From Candidatus Tectomicrobia bacterium (GTDB lineage: Bacteria; UBA8248), in NCBI GenBank assembly GCA_016192135.1, contig JACPUR010000001.1:315840-379839 (forward strand): a DNA stretch of 64,000 nucleotides, given 5' to 3'. The notes beneath the pieces were generated by a model that saw only the letters and a list, made by a program, of their open reading frames with translations, did no database searches and was not told the DNA's origin. Shown here piece after piece: positions 25,254 through 33,698 of this stretch (position 1 is its first letter; every line of letters begins with the position of its first letter). The translations under genes and the position numbers were made by a program.

Positions 25254-25730
25254 ATGTCAAAAGCGAAGACCGCCTTGCTGGTGCTCGGAATTGCCCTGGG
25301 ATTGATCTTCACGGCCCTTCAACCCTCTCCCGCGCAGGGGGCGGAGAGGGTCATCTACGTGCAGGCGATGGAGCCCAAGGGGGGCGTCACCGTCGACAAG
25401 GAGCCTTTCCCCGGCGGGGAGCTGCCCAAGGGAGGCGGCTACGTCCTCAAGAAGCCCGACGCGAAGGGCCGGTGGGAGGTTTCCACCTACACCTGGAATC
25501 CCTCTCAGATCATCGTCCGGAAGGGCGACCGCGTGACTCTCAAGATCATCGGAATCAACGGTGAGAAGCATACGGGGCTCATCGAGCACTATCATCCGAA
25601 GCAATTCACCGTGAAGCGCGGCGTCATCACCACGGTGAGCTTCACGGCGAATAAGGCGGGACGGTTCCGGATCGGATGCGACGAGCATAAGCCCAGCATG
25701 GAAGGCGAGCTCATCGTCCTGGACAACTAG
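25254..25730 (+). CDS. Exported cupredoxin-like copper protein
   Basis: A 158-residue secreted protein. A signal peptide occupies about residues 1-30 (AKTALLVLGIALGLIFTAL, then PAQGA). The mature part ends in a cupredoxin fold: strand WNPSQIIVRKGDRVTLKI, then GINGEKHTG with nearby histidines, FTVKRGVITTVSFTANKAGRF and the ligand loop IGCDEHKPSM giving Cys, His and possibly Met. The FTANKAGRF...C..H pattern resembles nitrosocyanin and plastocyanin-type proteins, so it probably shuttles electrons in the periplasm. GGAGGAG precedes the ATG. It is the first gene behind the sigma-54 promoter, 72 bp before a pentaheme cytochrome gene. Confidence 0.75.
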   Translation: MSKAKTALLVLGIALGLIFTALQPSPAQGAERVIYVQAMEPKGGVTVDKEPFPGGELPKGGGYVLKKPDAKGRWEVSTYTWNPSQIIVRKGDRVTLKIIGINGEKHTGLIEHYHPKQFTVKRGVITTVSFTANKAGRFRIGCDEHKPSMEGELIVLDN

Positions 25731-25738
25731 GAAGGGCC

Positions 25739-25775
25739 ACCCGGGCGCGCCCTTGCACAAGAGGCGCGCCCGGGT
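25739..25775 (+). terminator. Strong GC hairpin between cupredoxin and cytochrome genes
   Basis: ACCCGGGCGCGCC (25739-25751) pairs perfectly with GGCGCGCCCGGGT (25763-25775). There is no T-tract, so it more likely sets the expression ratio (processing or partial termination) than ends transcription. Confidence 0.5.
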
Positions 25776-25802
25776 CGTTGGGGGCCGGAAAGGGGAGACG
25801 AG

Positions 25803-27389
25803 ATGATGTGGCGGGCGGGTCCCATCCTCTTCTTCCTCCTCGTTTCCTTCATGGGGGGGATGACGGACCCCTCCGTTCTCCGCGCTTCGGAATCCGCTTC
25901 AAAGTCCATCGCGGAGGCGAGCCTGCTCTTCCGGCGCTATTGCTCGGCCTGCCATGGGCTGGAGGGGCGCGGAGACGGGCCCAACGCGCCTTCCCTCGGG
26001 GAAACCCAGCCGCGGGACCTGACCGACCCGGGTTACATGCGGAAGCTGAGCGACGCTCATCTTTTGAAGGTGATCGCAGAGGGCGGCCGGGCGGTGGAGC
26101 GTTCGCCCTTCATGCCCCCCTTCGGGCGCACCCTGCCGCCCGGCAGCCTTCGGGCGCTGGCCGCCCATGTCCGCTCCCTGCACGCGCGCAAGGAAAACAC
26201 GGGCAAGCGGGAGGCGGGCCCCGAGGAGCTGGGTGCCCGCCTCGTCAAGGAACTGGGCTGCGCGAACTGCCACAAGATCGGAAACCTCTCCCCCCAGCCT
26301 GTCGCGCCTGCTCTGAAGCGCGCGGGAGAGAAATTCCAGGCACCGTGGCTTGTGGATTTCCTGAGGAAGCCGTCCCGCATCCGCCCCCATGGATATTTGC
26401 CCCTTTCCTATTCGAGGATGCCGAGTTTCCGGCTCTCCCAACCGGAGGCGGAGAAACTCGCGGCGTATCTCCTGGCCCAGGGGAAACCGGCCTCCTCGCT
26501 CCCGCGGGAAGCCCCGCAGGAGGAAGGGAAGGGGTTCCAGCTGCTCCTGCAGCATGGTTGCCGGGCCTGCCACAACTACGATGAAAACGGGGCCGTGGCG
26601 GGGCCCGACCTCGAAAAGCTGAAGGACCGCCTTCGGCTCGAATGGACGGCCCGCTTCATCGAGGACCCCCGGGCCTTTGATCGGGAAGCCTCGATGCCGG
26701 CCCTGGGCGTCCCGCCCGCGGATGCGCGCCAGATCGCCGCGCTGCTCGTGAAAGCGGCCGCGCCGAAGAAAAACAGGCCGGAGCTCGCGCAGCAGGGCCG
26801 GACCCTCTTCGAGAACCTGGGTTGCCCGGCCTGTCACGAGGGAGCGGATGCCGCGAAGCGGCCCCAGGGCCCGCCCGATCTGACCCACCTGGGGGACAAG
26901 CTGCAGCCTGCATGGCTGCGCGGCTTCTTGAAGGACCCCCATCCCTTGCGGTTCTGGCTCAAGGCGCGCATGCCGGATTTCCGGTTGAGCGATCGGGAGG
27001 CGGATGCCCTCGCCCGGTATTTCGAGCGCCACGGGAGGGATCCGCGGGCGAAAAACCGTCCCCTCGGCGAGCGGGCGGGGCCCGCGAATCCACTCAGCGT
27101 GGAAAAAGGCAAGGAGCTTTTCGAACTCTATGAGTGCGCGAAGTGCCATCCGTCTCCAGGTGCCGCCGTCCAGGCGGACGAGGACGCCGCTTCGCTGGCG
27201 CCCTCGCTCCGGGACGCGGGCCGGCGGCTGAAGCCGGGCTGGGTGATGCGCCTTCTCCGGGACCCTCAGTCCATCTACCCTGGAACGAAAATGCCGGACT
27301 TCTTCTATAGCGGTGGCCAGCCCATCGAAGAAGACGCCGACGCCAAGATGGCCGCCCTCCGCGACTATCTCATGTCGCTCAAGCCCTAG
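25803..27389 (+). CDS. Secreted pentaheme c-type cytochrome
   Basis: A 528-residue exported protein with an N-terminal signal segment (ILFFLLVSFMGGM) and five CxxCH heme sites: CSACH, CANCH, CRACH, CPACH and CAKCH. The first domain looks like a classic monoheme cytochrome c with GRGDGPNAP. The next four share a repeated module in which the heme site is followed by a W..(R)FL.DP segment, a methionine in MP.F and a DAR/EADALARY-type helix. The methionine is a likely distal heme ligand. It is homologous to the tetraheme protein at 57960. It follows the cupredoxin, its likely redox partner, and precedes a sensor kinase/activator pair. Confidence 0.85.
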   Translation: MMWRAGPILFFLLVSFMGGMTDPSVLRASESASKSIAEASLLFRRYCSACHGLEGRGDGPNAPSLGETQPRDLTDPGYMRKLSDAHLLKVIAEGGRAVERSPFMPPFGRTLPPGSLRALAAHVRSLHARKENTGKREAGPEELGARLVKELGCANCHKIGNLSPQPVAPALKRAGEKFQAPWLVDFLRKPSRIRPHGYLPLSYSRMPSFRLSQPEAEKLAAYLLAQGKPASSLPREAPQEEGKGFQLLLQHGCRACHNYDENGAVAGPDLEKLKDRLRLEWTARFIEDPRAFDREASMPALGVPPADARQIAALLVKAAAPKKNRPELAQQGRTLFENLGCPACHEGADAAKRPQGPPDLTHLGDKLQPAWLRGFLKDPHPLRFWLKARMPDFRLSDREADALARYFERHGRDPRAKNRPLGERAGPANPLSVEKGKELFELYECAKCHPSPGAAVQADEDAASLAPSLRDAGRRLKPGWVMRLLRDPQSIYPGTKMPDFFYSGGQPIEEDADAKMAALRDYLMSLKP

Positions 27390-27511
27390 AGATGACACCC
27401 CAGGCCGCCGCCGGGGCGGAGCCCGACCGCCCGGACATCCCCACGCCGAACCCTTTCTTTTCGAAGGGATGTTTCTATAATGGCGGCGATGGCAGCCAGG
27501 GGTGTCTTCTG

Positions 27512-29014
27512 ATGAGCGGCCGCGTCCTGAAAAAATTCTCTCTGCTGGGCGCCCTGATATGGGCAGGTTTGACCCTTGCCCTGGCCGTTTTTCTCACATA
27601 TTTCATCGAGCGCCAGATGTTCCGGGACACCTCCCTGGCGAGCCTCGATTACTTCCAGGCGGTGACCGCCACCCTCCCCACGGAGGCCGAACTGAGGCGG
27701 TTCCGCCAAGAGGTCGGCGCCGCCAGGCTGGAGAAGGCGCTGGCGCCTCTCCTGGATGAGCGGAAGACCGTGGCCGTCAAGCTCTACGACGGATCGGGCC
27801 GCCTTCTCTACCATTCCCGCGCCCCCGAGCAGGCTGGAAAATCCTTTCCGCGCCACCCCAATTTGGAGAGGGCTCTCGCGGGAGAGAAGACCTTCGGCAT
27901 ATCGGACCTCTCTCACCCGGAGAACGTCGCGGAGCGCCGCCTGGGGATCGGCCATCTGCTGGAGATCTATCTTCCCATCCGCGACTCCGCCACCGGGGCC
28001 GTCACCGGGGTGTACGAGATTTACACTTCCTTGGCTCCGTTCTATCAGCGCCTTTGGCGGCAGCGGATGGTTGTCTGGAGCATCGTGGTAGCGGGCGCCC
28101 TCACGCTTTACGTGGGGCTATTCGTCCATTTCAAGCGGGCTTCGTGGACCATTCTCGGCCAAGCCCGGGAAATCGGGGAGAAGGCGGAAAACCTGGAGCA
28201 GACCCTGGCGGAGCTCAAAAGCGCGCAGGCGGAGCTGCTCCGGAGCGAGCGGTTGGCCACCGTCGGAAAGCTTGCGGCGGGCGTCGCGCATGAGGTGGGC
28301 AATCCTCTCGGATCCATCATGGGAATGGCAGACCTCCTCCTTCGCTGCCAGGGCCGCTCCTGCGACAAGGCGGAGTGCGAGGAATACCTTGAACGGATCA
28401 ACTCGGAGGTCATGCGGTTGAAGGGGATCATCCGGGCCCTGCTGGATTACGCGCGGCCCGTCCCCGCCCGGCTGGAGCCTCTGGACCTGAACGCCATCGC
28501 GGAAAAGACCCTGCCTCTTTTCCGAGTGCAGAAGGCCTACCGCTCCGTCCATGTCCGGACCGAGCTTGCGGATCCCGCTCCCCGCGCCTGGGGGGATGAG
28601 ACGCTTTTGCAGCAGATATTCTTGAACTTGCTGCTCAACGCGGGCCAAGCCATGCAGGGCGAAGGGAGCCTGCTGATTCGCACGTGCAGCGATCCTCCCG
28701 AAGGAAGGGCGGACCTCCGCGTGGGTCCTCTCCGGCCAGGGGAGCGGGGAATCTGCGCTCTGGAGGTGCGCGACGATGGCCCCGGCATCGCCCCTGATTT
28801 GCTGCCTCGGATTTTCGAGCCCTTTGTGACCACGCGGGGCGCCGGTGAGGGCATGGGCCTGGGCTTGGCGGTTTGCCTCCGCCTCGTCGAGGAGCTGAAG
28901 GGCGCGATCGAGGTGGAAACCCGCCGGGGGGAAGGATCGTCCATCCGGATCTTGCTGCCGGGCGCGGGGACGGCCTTGGAAAAGCCAATCTTGGAGAGGC
29001 TCCCCGTTGAATAA
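27512..29014 (+). CDS. NtrB-type sensor histidine kinase with cysteine-rich DHp insertion
   Basis: A 500-residue membrane kinase. Helices at about residues 12-32 and 190-210 bracket a periplasmic sensor region. The phosphoacceptor motif is GVAHEVGNPLGSI, and the ATPase domain has LLNAGQAM, DDGPGI and GEGMGLGLAV. Just after the H-box the helical hairpin carries CX4CX4C (RCQGRSCDKAEC), an unusual placement that could bind a metal or sense thiol redox state. The ATG at 27512 was preferred to the longer frame because the hydrophobic helix then begins normally. The gene overlaps the activator gene by 8 bp and forms an NtrB/NtrC-like pair with it. Confidence 0.85.
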   Translation: MSGRVLKKFSLLGALIWAGLTLALAVFLTYFIERQMFRDTSLASLDYFQAVTATLPTEAELRRFRQEVGAARLEKALAPLLDERKTVAVKLYDGSGRLLYHSRAPEQAGKSFPRHPNLERALAGEKTFGISDLSHPENVAERRLGIGHLLEIYLPIRDSATGAVTGVYEIYTSLAPFYQRLWRQRMVVWSIVVAGALTLYVGLFVHFKRASWTILGQAREIGEKAENLEQTLAELKSAQAELLRSERLATVGKLAAGVAHEVGNPLGSIMGMADLLLRCQGRSCDKAECEEYLERINSEVMRLKGIIRALLDYARPVPARLEPLDLNAIAEKTLPLFRVQKAYRSVHVRTELADPAPRAWGDETLLQQIFLNLLLNAGQAMQGEGSLLIRTCSDPPEGRADLRVGPLRPGERGICALEVRDDGPGIAPDLLPRIFEPFVTTRGAGEGMGLGLAVCLRLVEELKGAIEVETRRGEGSSIRILLPGAGTALEKPILERLPVE

Positions 29015-30383
29015 CCGGGAGCGCCTCCTGGTGGTCGACGACGAAGAGAACATTCGCCTTTTTCTTCGGAAGCTCCTTTCCTCGGAAGGCTATGAAGTGG
29101 AAGTCGCGGCGTCCGGCGAAGAGGCGGTGAGCGTTTCGTCGGGAAATCCCTTCGACCTGTTTATCCTCGATCTGTTCCTCCCCGGCCAGGATGGGCTCGC
29201 GACCCTACGGAGACTCCGGAGAGGGTCCCCCGACGCGCCCTGCATCATCATCACGGCGCACGGCACCATCCCCTCGGCGGTGGACGCGATCAAGTCGGGC
29301 GCCGAGGAATATGTCACCAAGCCGTTCCGGGCGGAGGAGATTCTGCATGCGGTTTCCCGCGCGCTGGAGCGGATACGGCTCTCGCGCGAGGTCGCCCGGC
29401 TCCGCAGGGAGCTGGAAGACCGGTATGGCATCGGCGGCTTCATCGGAAAGAGCGTTCGGATCGCCGAGATGCTGCGGCAGGTGGAGCGGGTCGCCGCCTC
29501 CGTCGCGCCCGTGCTCATCTACGGAGAGAGCGGAACGGGAAAGGAGCTTCTCGCGCGGGCCATCCATTTCGCCAGCCCGCGCCGGAAAGCCCCCTTCGTG
29601 GTCATCGATTGCACGGCGATCCCGGAGAATATCCAGGAAAGCGAGTTGTTCGGGCACGCAAAGGGGGCCTTCACGGGCGCCGTCGCATTGAAGCGGGGCC
29701 TCCTCGAGGATGCGGACGGCGGCACCGTCTTCCTGGACGAGGTGGGGGACCTCATGCCCGCCACGCAAGGGAAGCTCTTGCGCGCGCTGCAGCAGGGGAC
29801 GTTCCGCCGGGTGGGCGACAACCGCCCGATCACTGTCGACGTCCGCGTGGTTTCGGCCACGAACAAGGACCTGGCCGAGGAAATCCGCCATGGGCATTTC
29901 CGCGAGGATCTTTTCTATCGTCTCTCCGTCGTCCGCCTGGAGGTTCCTCCGTTGCGGGAGAGGAGAGAGGATATTCCGATTCTTGCGGAGCATTTCCTGG
30001 AGAGGGCGGCGAAGCGCGGAGCCTCCAGGCGGAGGATCACCCCCGAAGTCCTGAACGCCCTGCTCGCGTGGGATTGGCCCGGGAATGTGCGGGAACTGGA
30101 GAATGCGATTGAGCGGGCGTGTCTTTTGTCGCAGGGCGAGGCGCTCGCGCTGGAGGACTTGCCGCCGGAGGTGACCAAGGGAGCCGGGGAGCTGGAGTTG
30201 GGGGAGGGCTCCGGGCGGTATTCGTTGGCCCATGCCCTCGCCCGGATGAGCCGCGGGGTGGAGCGCCAGATGATTTCGCGGGCGCTTTCGGCCTGCAAGG
30301 GGAACCGGACGGAGGCCGCCCGGTCTCTCGGCGTCAGCCGCCGAACCCTTTTGTACAAGATGAAACGGCTGCACATTAAGTGA
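29007..30383 (+). CDS. NtrC-family sigma-54-dependent response regulator
   Basis: A 458-residue activator: receiver domain (VVDDEENI, phospho-Asp in FILDLFLPG, conserved K in YVTKPF), AAA+ domain with Walker A GESGTGKE, sigma-54 contact loop GAFTGA, Walker B TVFLDEVGDL and R-finger region RREDIP, then a Fis-type HTH (NRTEAARSLGVSRRTLLYKM). The start is TTG at 29007 with a GGAG ribosome site, overlapping the kinase stop. Phosphorylated by the kinase at 27512, it should activate the sigma-54 promoter at 25184. Confidence 0.9.
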   Translation: MNNRERLLVVDDEENIRLFLRKLLSSEGYEVEVAASGEEAVSVSSGNPFDLFILDLFLPGQDGLATLRRLRRGSPDAPCIIITAHGTIPSAVDAIKSGAEEYVTKPFRAEEILHAVSRALERIRLSREVARLRRELEDRYGIGGFIGKSVRIAEMLRQVERVAASVAPVLIYGESGTGKELLARAIHFASPRRKAPFVVIDCTAIPENIQESELFGHAKGAFTGAVALKRGLLEDADGGTVFLDEVGDLMPATQGKLLRALQQGTFRRVGDNRPITVDVRVVSATNKDLAEEIRHGHFREDLFYRLSVVRLEVPPLRERREDIPILAEHFLERAAKRGASRRRITPEVLNALLAWDWPGNVRELENAIERACLLSQGEALALEDLPPEVTKGAGELELGEGSGRYSLAHALARMSRGVERQMISRALSACKGNRTEAARSLGVSRRTLLYKMKRLHIK

Positions 30384-30806
30384 GCCGATGGCATGCGTTC
30401 CTCGCGGGCGCCGAAGGAGGCGCGCCGGCGTCCCGCCGCCCGAGGCGGGCCTTCCCCGCGAAAGGCCGCCCGCATCGGCCCTTCCCGAATGCGCATGGCG
30501 GGGGCCACCGCTTGATGGCGCCTGCGCGTTCGGCACTTTCGGTGCCCAAAGTTTATAAAAACCTCTGTAAATCCGGCCCATTTCCAATTACGGGGGCAAT
30601 GCCATGCAAAGCCGGTTTCGATTGCCTTGACAAGATGGAGGACAGTGGCGCATATATAAGAGTATAAGTTCTTGTAGTATTTTTTTGCAAACTCATGATG
30701 TCTCACCTTTCATTCGGTGAAAAATATAAGGACTACACGCCGCTGATTTCATTCGGGGAGGGCCGCGGCGGAGGAACGGACAGCGGCTCCGGGAATATGA
30801 GCCGCC
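30384..30806. other. Intergenic region upstream of the NarX-like kinase
   Basis: No convincing gene. The left part is GC-rich with a GGCAC-tttcg-GTGCC hairpin at 30532-30546. The right part (30550-30740) is AT-rich and holds a sigma-70 promoter. Confidence 0.5.
30627..30656 (+). promoter_or_regulatory. Sigma-70 promoter of the NarX/NarL-type pair
   Basis: A perfect TTGACA (30627-30632) is followed 18 bp later by CATATA (30651-30656) in an AT-rich stretch. It leaves a leader of about 140 bases to the kinase ATG. Confidence 0.55.
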
Positions 30807-32210
30807 ATGGACAGCGACAGCCGGTTTTCCCGGCGAGATGTGAGATCGCCTTTCGGGCGGAGGGTCGAGGCCGTGAGCTTGAACAGGGCGCGCCTGAAAT
30901 GGCTGACCATTCTGGCTCCGATTGCATACATGCTCATTCTCTCCGTTTTCTTCCTCACCGAACATACGCATACCAATAAGCAATGGCTCCACAACATCTC
31001 CATGACGCTGGGCCTGGGATTGATTGGGGTGGTGCCGTTTTCTCTTTTCGTGTTCCACCGTGTCCGGCTGCAAGAGGAGGAGCTCGTCCGCCGGAGCGAG
31101 GCGATGGCCGCGCTCGCGGCCATCGGGAAGGCGATCACGGGTTCCTTCGATCTCGAGGTGAATCTTCGTTCCCTCCTCGAGAGGGCGAGGGCGCTCATGG
31201 ACGGTGAGGTCGCCGTGCTTTGCCTCGTCAACGGCCGGAGCGCATTGGTCCCCAAGGTCCGCCTCGGTCCCCAGGAAATTTTCAGTGAGCACCCCACCGA
31301 CAGCGATTCCCCCTCAGGCCGGATGGACTGCATTCCCGGCCACATGAGTTCCCTCGGGATTTCCAGGGAAGATTTGGCGTGCTTCGGAATCAAGGATGGA
31401 GCGGTCAGGACGCTCTTGAAGGCGCCCATGCTGAACGAGGGAAAGATCATAGGCGCGCTGTGCATCGCCAGGACGACGTACCGCCTTTTCTCCTCCATCG
31501 AGGAGGAGGTGTTGAACGACCTCGCCACTTTGGCCGCCATCGCGGTTGAGAATGCCAGGCTGCAGGAGCAGCTGAAGAGCATGGCGCTGATAGAGGAACG
31601 GCAGCGAATCGCCAGGGAGATGCACGATGGGCTGGCGCAGGATCTGGCCTACCTTCACACCAAATTCGCGCATCTCGAGCAAAAGATCGCTTCGAGGCAG
31701 ATCGACGAGTCCCTGGCCGATCTCAAAGAGATGAAGCAGGTCGCCCGGGAGGCATACGAGGAGGTCCGCCAGGCCATCCACGGCTTCCGAAGCATGGTTC
31801 CCCGCGGGCACGGCCTGATCGCCGCCCTGACCGATCATCTCGATCAGATTGAGGAACGCTCGGGGATCTCCATGAAACTGGCGGTGGCGGACGACGCGGC
31901 TTTACGGTTCCGCCCTTGGGTGGAAATCCAGCTGTCCCGGATCATCCAGGAGGCCTTGGCGAACGTCCGCAAGCATTCTCAGGCCAAGCATGCCTGGGTG
32001 GCCTTTCATGCGGAAAATGAAGTCGCGAAGGTCATCATCCGGGATGATGGCATCGGCTTTGAGCTGGACGGACCGGCCCGTGTCCATGGGCGGTCTTTCG
32101 GATTGAAGATCATGAAGGAACGGGCGGAAGAAATCGGCGGGGATCTCTTCATCTCCTCCGAGCCGGGGCAGGGGACGACGGTTGAGGTGCAATTGCCCCT
32201 TGGCTCCTGA
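30807..32210 (+). CDS. NarX-type sensor histidine kinase with GAF domain
   Basis: A 467-residue kinase. Two helices (about 33-52 and 64-84) anchor it with only a very short external loop, so sensing is probably cytoplasmic. A GAF domain spans about 105-255. The HisKA_3 phosphoacceptor is IAREMHDGLAQDL, and the ATPase part has EALANVRKHSQA, RDDGIGF and SFGLKIMKERAE. This architecture is that of NarX/DegS/LiaS kinases. It is followed after 9 bp by a NarL-type regulator. Both lie directly upstream of the Qrc/ACIII-like operon and may control it. Confidence 0.85.
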   Translation: MDSDSRFSRRDVRSPFGRRVEAVSLNRARLKWLTILAPIAYMLILSVFFLTEHTHTNKQWLHNISMTLGLGLIGVVPFSLFVFHRVRLQEEELVRRSEAMAALAAIGKAITGSFDLEVNLRSLLERARALMDGEVAVLCLVNGRSALVPKVRLGPQEIFSEHPTDSDSPSGRMDCIPGHMSSLGISREDLACFGIKDGAVRTLLKAPMLNEGKIIGALCIARTTYRLFSSIEEEVLNDLATLAAIAVENARLQEQLKSMALIEERQRIAREMHDGLAQDLAYLHTKFAHLEQKIASRQIDESLADLKEMKQVAREAYEEVRQAIHGFRSMVPRGHGLIAALTDHLDQIEERSGISMKLAVADDAALRFRPWVEIQLSRIIQEALANVRKHSQAKHAWVAFHAENEVAKVIIRDDGIGFELDGPARVHGRSFGLKIMKERAEEIGGDLFISSEPGQGTTVEVQLPLGS

Positions 32211-32219
32211 GAGGCATCC

Positions 32220-32891
32220 ATGGATTCCATCAGGCTGCTTTTGGCCGATGATCACGTCCTCTTCAGGCAAGGATTGGCCCGCATGCTGCGGGAAGAACAG
32301 GGCTTCGACATTGTGGGGGAGGCCAGGGATGGGAGGGAGGCGATAGAGAAGGCGAGGGAGCTTATGCCGGACCTGATCTTGATGGACGTGTCCATGCCCC
32401 ATATGAACGGCATCGAGGCCACCCGCCGGATCAAGGAAGAGCTGCCCTACGTGAAGATTGTGATGTTGTCCGCCTCGGATGAGGATTCGGACCTTTTCGA
32501 GGCCGTCAAGAACGGCGCCCAAGGATATCTTCTGAAGGACATGGAGCCCGGGGAGCTATTCGACATGGTGCGCGGCAGCTTTCGGGGGGAAGCGCCCATC
32601 TCCCGGAGAACCGCGAGGAAGATTCTCGGCGAATTGAGCCGTCATCCCCTGCCCCCCCGGGGGGGACACCCGTTTCAAGAAAAACTGAGCCCCAGGGAGC
32701 AGGAGGTCCTCGAGCACCTGACGAAGGGCCAGACCAACAAAGAAATCGCCTCCTCCCTCGGCATCAGCGAGAACACGGTGAAGAATCACCTGAAGAACAT
32801 CCTGGAGAAACTCCACCTGAAGAACCGCGTCGAGGCGGCCGCTTACGCCTTCCGGGAGGGCCTGGCCGACGAACAAAAGCACAAGGCTTGA
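32220..32891 (+). CDS. NarL/FixJ-type response regulator
   Basis: A 223-residue regulator with a receiver domain ([17 protein letters not shown], phospho-Asp in [14 protein letters not shown] in [12 protein letters not shown]) and a C-terminal LuxR HTH ([20 protein letters not shown], then [19 protein letters not shown]). It pairs with the kinase at 30807. The linker is longer than usual and has a run of prolines (HPLPPRGG). A terminator follows at 33038. Confidence 0.9.
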   Translation: MDSIRLLLADDHVLFRQGLARMLREEQGFDIVGEARDGREAIEKARELMPDLILMDVSMPHMNGIEATRRIKEELPYVKIVMLSASDEDSDLFEAVKNGAQGYLLKDMEPGELFDMVRGSFRGEAPISRRTARKILGELSRHPLPPRGGHPFQEKLSPREQEVLEHLTKGQTNKEIASSLGISENTVKNHLKNILEKLHLKNRVEAAAYAFREGLADEQKHKA

Positions 32892-33037
32892 AAGGCGCGG
32901 CGATGGCTGCCTGATCGCGGTCCGGAAAATCGCGGGATCTCTAACCCCGCGATGCCGCTTTCCCGCTTCTCGAAGGTAAATCCCCCCGCGTCCTAACCCA
33001 CTGTTCTTAAAAGAAAAATCAACGCGCTGGCCCGATA

Positions 33038-33063
33038 GGGCTATCCGGCGGATAGCCCTTTTT
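33038..33063 (+). terminator. Rho-independent terminator after the NarL-type regulator
   Basis: GGGCTATCC-ggc-GGATAGCCC followed by TTTTT. It separates the regulator pair from the cytochrome operon. Confidence 0.85.
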
Positions 33064-33089
33064 ATCTTTGCAAATGACCCTTCGGAGCC

Positions 33090-33117
33090 TTGGGAAAAGG
33101 GGGGGAAGTGCTAAATT
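33090..33117 (+). promoter_or_regulatory. Candidate promoter of the Qrc/ACIII-like operon
   Basis: TTGGGA (33090-33095) and TAAATT (33112-33117) are 16 bp apart, just after the terminator and about 75 bp before the first gene. The match is moderate. Confidence 0.35.
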
Positions 33118-33190
33118 ATAGATAAACGGGTCTGATACTACACATTTCCGCTGTTGAAGAAGAGAAAAAGAGAAAGGGGCCTGGCCCGGG

Positions 33191-33691
33191 ATGAGAAGGG
33201 TGGCAAGCTGGTTCATCGTTGCCGTGGCCGTGATGAGCGGCGCGTACTGGCTCAACGCGGGCGCGCGCCCGGCGGTGGTCCAACCAATCGACTTCAGCCA
33301 TCAAAAGCACCTCGCCATCAAGCTGCCCTGCGCCATGTGCCACAGGTTCTACGCGGCCCGCCAAAGCTCGGGCCGGCCCGGGGTCGCAATCTGCGCCATG
33401 TGCCATGCGGCGACGGCGCCCAAGAGTCCGGAGATGGTGAAGCTCCGCGGCTTCATCGACCAGAAGCGGGAAATCCCTTGGCAGCGGGTCTACAAGGTCC
33501 CGGAGCACGTCTTTTATTCGCACCGGACGCACGTGGTGGATGCGAAGGTGGAATGTGCCGTCTGCCACGGAGCGGTCGAGAAGCAAACGGCCGCCCTAAC
33601 CGGCCCCCTCAAGCCGATCTCGATGGATGCGTGCATGAGCTGCCACCGGGATCGGAAGGTGACGAACGACTGCAACGCGTGCCACAAGTGA
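33191..33691 (+). CDS. Membrane-anchored pentaheme cytochrome c, QrcA/ActA-like
   Basis: A 166-residue protein with one N-terminal hydrophobic segment (WFIVAVAVMSGAYWL) and five CxxCH sites (CAMCH twice, CAVCH, CMSCH, CNACH). Extra histidines such as FSHQKH and YSHRTH are typical bis-His ligands of cytochrome c3/c7-type proteins. In Qrc and alternative complex III the first gene encodes exactly this kind of subunit, which exchanges electrons with periplasmic carriers. It is followed by molybdopterin-oxidoreductase-like, FeS and NrfD-like genes in the canonical order. Confidence 0.85.
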   Translation: MRRVASWFIVAVAVMSGAYWLNAGARPAVVQPIDFSHQKHLAIKLPCAMCHRFYAARQSSGRPGVAICAMCHAATAPKSPEMVKLRGFIDQKREIPWQRVYKVPEHVFYSHRTHVVDAKVECAVCHGAVEKQTAALTGPLKPISMDACMSCHRDRKVTNDCNACHK

Positions 33692-33698
33692 GGAATAT

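Noticed and set aside
30532-30545. Sigma-54-like CGGCACTTTCGGTGC
   Set aside because: Same bases form a GGCAC/GTGCC hairpin; the -12 is GTGC, and a better sigma-70 promoter lies closer to the gene.
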